A stretch of DNA of 9,352 nt from an uncultured Eubacteriales bacterium (GTDB lineage: Bacteria > Bacillota > Clostridia > Oscillospirales > CAG-272): contig CAKRWK010000030.1 in NCBI GenBank assembly GCA_934417455.1, forward strand, positions 1 through 9,352, given 5' to 3'. The number at the start of each line of letters is the position of its first letter. Position 1 is the stretch's first letter. The notes under the pieces are model-generated. The model ran no database searches. It was given only the letters and a program-made list of their open reading frames with translations, and was not told where the DNA came from. Positions 7,875 to 9,352 of the stretch are shown one piece after another. Position numbers and translations under genes: made by a program.

Positions 7875-9352
7875 ATGAAAAAACTGCGATTTTCCCTGTT
7901 GCTGATTTTTTTGCTTACCGTCGGCCTTTCCCTGTCGGCGTGCGGAAGTAAGGAGGAACCGCCAAAGCACGTACACACGTTTGACGAAAGCGTATATAAC
8001 GCTCCCTCCTGCACGGAAAACGGAAGCGCCGTTTACACCTGCATTTCCTGCGGCGAAACAAAAACGGAAACCATACCGGCTACAGGCCATCGGTTCGGTG
8101 ACGGACAGATCACCAAAGCCGCCACCTGTACGAAAGACGGCACCAAAGTGTCTGTCTGCACCGTCTGTGGCGCGACGGAAGTCGAAGCCGTCCCGGCTCT
8201 CGGTCATAGTTTCGGGGACTGGCAGGTCGGGACACCGGCCGGCGCTTTTACGGAAGGCAAAGAATTGATTGCCTGCAAGACTTGTAAGGAAGTCAAAGAG
8301 GAACGCACCATCCCGGCAGATGCCGACCGCATGCCGCATCTGAACTTTACCGGCAACTACCTGTCCGCGTCCAAAACCCAGGACGCCAAAATGCAGGTGA
8401 CGTTCACATCCCCCGACGGCACGGAATTTGACTGCTATGCGCTGATTCACTGGCAGGGCGGCACATCGGCATCCTTCCCGAAAAAGAATTACACAATGAA
8501 ACTCTATAAGGACGGCACGTTTTCGAAGAAAAACAAAGTCAACCTCGGTTGGGGCAAAGAAAGCAAGTACTGCCTGAAAGCCAACTATGTGGATGTGACG
8601 CAGGGACGCAACGTGGTGACCTGCCGCCTTTGGAAAGAGGGCGTCGCCCTCCGCCCGGAGAGCGACCTCAGAACACGTCTGCTCGGCCTGAAAACAAATG
8701 CCGGTGCCATTGATGGGTTCCCTGTTCTCGTGTACATGAACGGCGAATTTCACGGTCTTTATACCCTGAACGTTCCCAAAGACGAGTGGATGTTCGACAT
8801 GGGCGACGGCGAAAAAGAAGCCATCATCATGGCGGACGGGTGGAACACGTTAATGGATACCCCGCTTGACGCCGACTTTGCGAAAGACAAAAACGGCGAC
8901 TACCGCAGCGGCGAATACGAACTTAAATTTTTCAGCACGGAAAAGACAACCGGCGATGTCACATGGGTACGCCAAAGTCTGAACCGCGTCATCCATTTCC
9001 TGACAACGGCCGACGACGAAACATTCCGTCGCGATATCGGCGAATATCTTGACCTTGATTCTTCCATTGACTATCTGCTCTATCTCTACGCCATATACAT
9101 GCGTGACAACTCGGCGAAAAACATTCTCTGGTGCACCTATGACGGCAAGGTTTGGTTCCCGTCCGTGTACGACCAGGACGGTACCTTCGGCATGGTGTGG
9201 GACGGTTATCGCGTCGCGCCCCCGAACGACATGCTCCCCGTCATTGACAAAGACGGCCGTGCCGAAGACAATATTGCCGACGTCAATTCCAATATCCTTT
9301 GGAATCGCCTTCTGAACGTCTTCCCCGACAAATTCTATGCGCGCTACTGCGA
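7875..9352 (+). CDS. CotH-kinase-family surface lipoprotein with N-terminal Cys-rich repeats (partial, no stop in window)
   Basis: The frame is open from ATG 7875 to the right edge: 492 residues, C-terminus missing. It begins with a lipoprotein signal (MKKLRFSLLLIFLL) and lipobox LSAC, with lipidated Cys23, so the mature protein should be anchored outside the membrane. Residues about 34-148 hold three tandem repeats of roughly 38 residues, of the type H-x-F...C-T-x-x-G...C-x-x-C...I/V-P-A. Their CxxC pairs are at 56/59, 95/98 and 134/137. The third repeat has Phe125 where the first two have a Cys (46, 85). Such modules are common in gut Clostridia surface proteins. The rest fits the CotH kinase family: IHWQGGTSASFPKKNYTMKL, CLKANYVDVTQGRN, FPVLVYMNGEFHGLYTL, and the acidic YDQDGTFG (D433, D435). 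Bacillus CotH phosphorylates spore coat proteins; surface CotH-like proteins mostly lack known substrates. Whether it is an active kinase is unknown. Confidence 0.88.
   Translation, partial: MKKLRFSLLLIFLLTVGLSLSACGSKEEPPKHVHTFDESVYNAPSCTENGSAVYTCISCGETKTETIPATGHRFGDGQITKAATCTKDGTKVSVCTVCGATEVEAVPALGHSFGDWQVGTPAGAFTEGKELIACKTCKEVKEERTIPADADRMPHLNFTGNYLSASKTQDAKMQVTFTSPDGTEFDCYALIHWQGGTSASFPKKNYTMKLYKDGTFSKKNKVNLGWGKESKYCLKANYVDVTQGRNVVTCRLWKEGVALRPESDLRTRLLGLKTNAGAIDGFPVLVYMNGEFHGLYTLNVPKDEWMFDMGDGEKEAIIMADGWNTLMDTPLDADFAKDKNGDYRSGEYELKFFSTEKTTGDVTWVRQSLNRVIHFLTTADDETFRRDIGEYLDLDSSIDYLLYLYAIYMRDNSAKNILWCTYDGKVWFPSVYDQDGTFGMVWDGYRVAPPNDMLPVIDKDGRAEDNIADVNSNILWNRLLNVFPDKFYARYC

Overview
The window holds one forward-strand gene cluster, followed by an independently promoted surface-lipoprotein gene that runs off the right edge. 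G+C is fairly high. The Pth with a short N-terminal extension, the order pth-mfd-foldase-like gene, and a CotH-type lipoprotein with Cys-rich repeats together suggest an uncultured gut-type Clostridia (Bacillota). This placement is inference from gene content; there is no rRNA or other strong marker.

Layout: 1-84 is the 3' end of an unrecognised gene. Then come pth (109-735, peptidyl-tRNA hydrolase) and mfd (745 to about 4252, transcription-repair coupling factor). Next are a membrane-anchored PrsA/SurA-like foldase candidate (4249-5484), an AEC-family permease (5481-6422) and an ArsB/ion-transporter superfamily permease (6452-7741). All are on the + strand with gaps of 29 nt or less or with 4-nt ATGA overlaps, so they look like one co-transcribed, partly translationally coupled unit. 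After a 133-nt AT-rich gap with a good extended -10 promoter comes a CotH-kinase-family lipoprotein (7875 to beyond 9352).

The main anomaly is at the mfd/foldase junction. As written, the mfd frame has no stop and runs straight into the foldase gene, giving a single 1579-codon open frame. However, the last 25-30 residues of the Mfd part turn into a strongly basic, non-Mfd-like string. The neighbouring frame instead gives an acidic tail that stops in an ATGA overlap with a foldase start carrying a near-perfect Shine-Dalgarno. The simplest reading is a single frameshift (sequence error or real mutation) near 4154-4190 that fuses two ordinary genes.

The genes combine housekeeping functions (tRNA recycling, repair at stalled RNA polymerase) with envelope functions (foldase, two permeases, surface lipoprotein). 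I see no CRISPR array, tRNA, rRNA, insertion sequence or phage gene. Nothing here clearly amounts to a new defence or mobile system.
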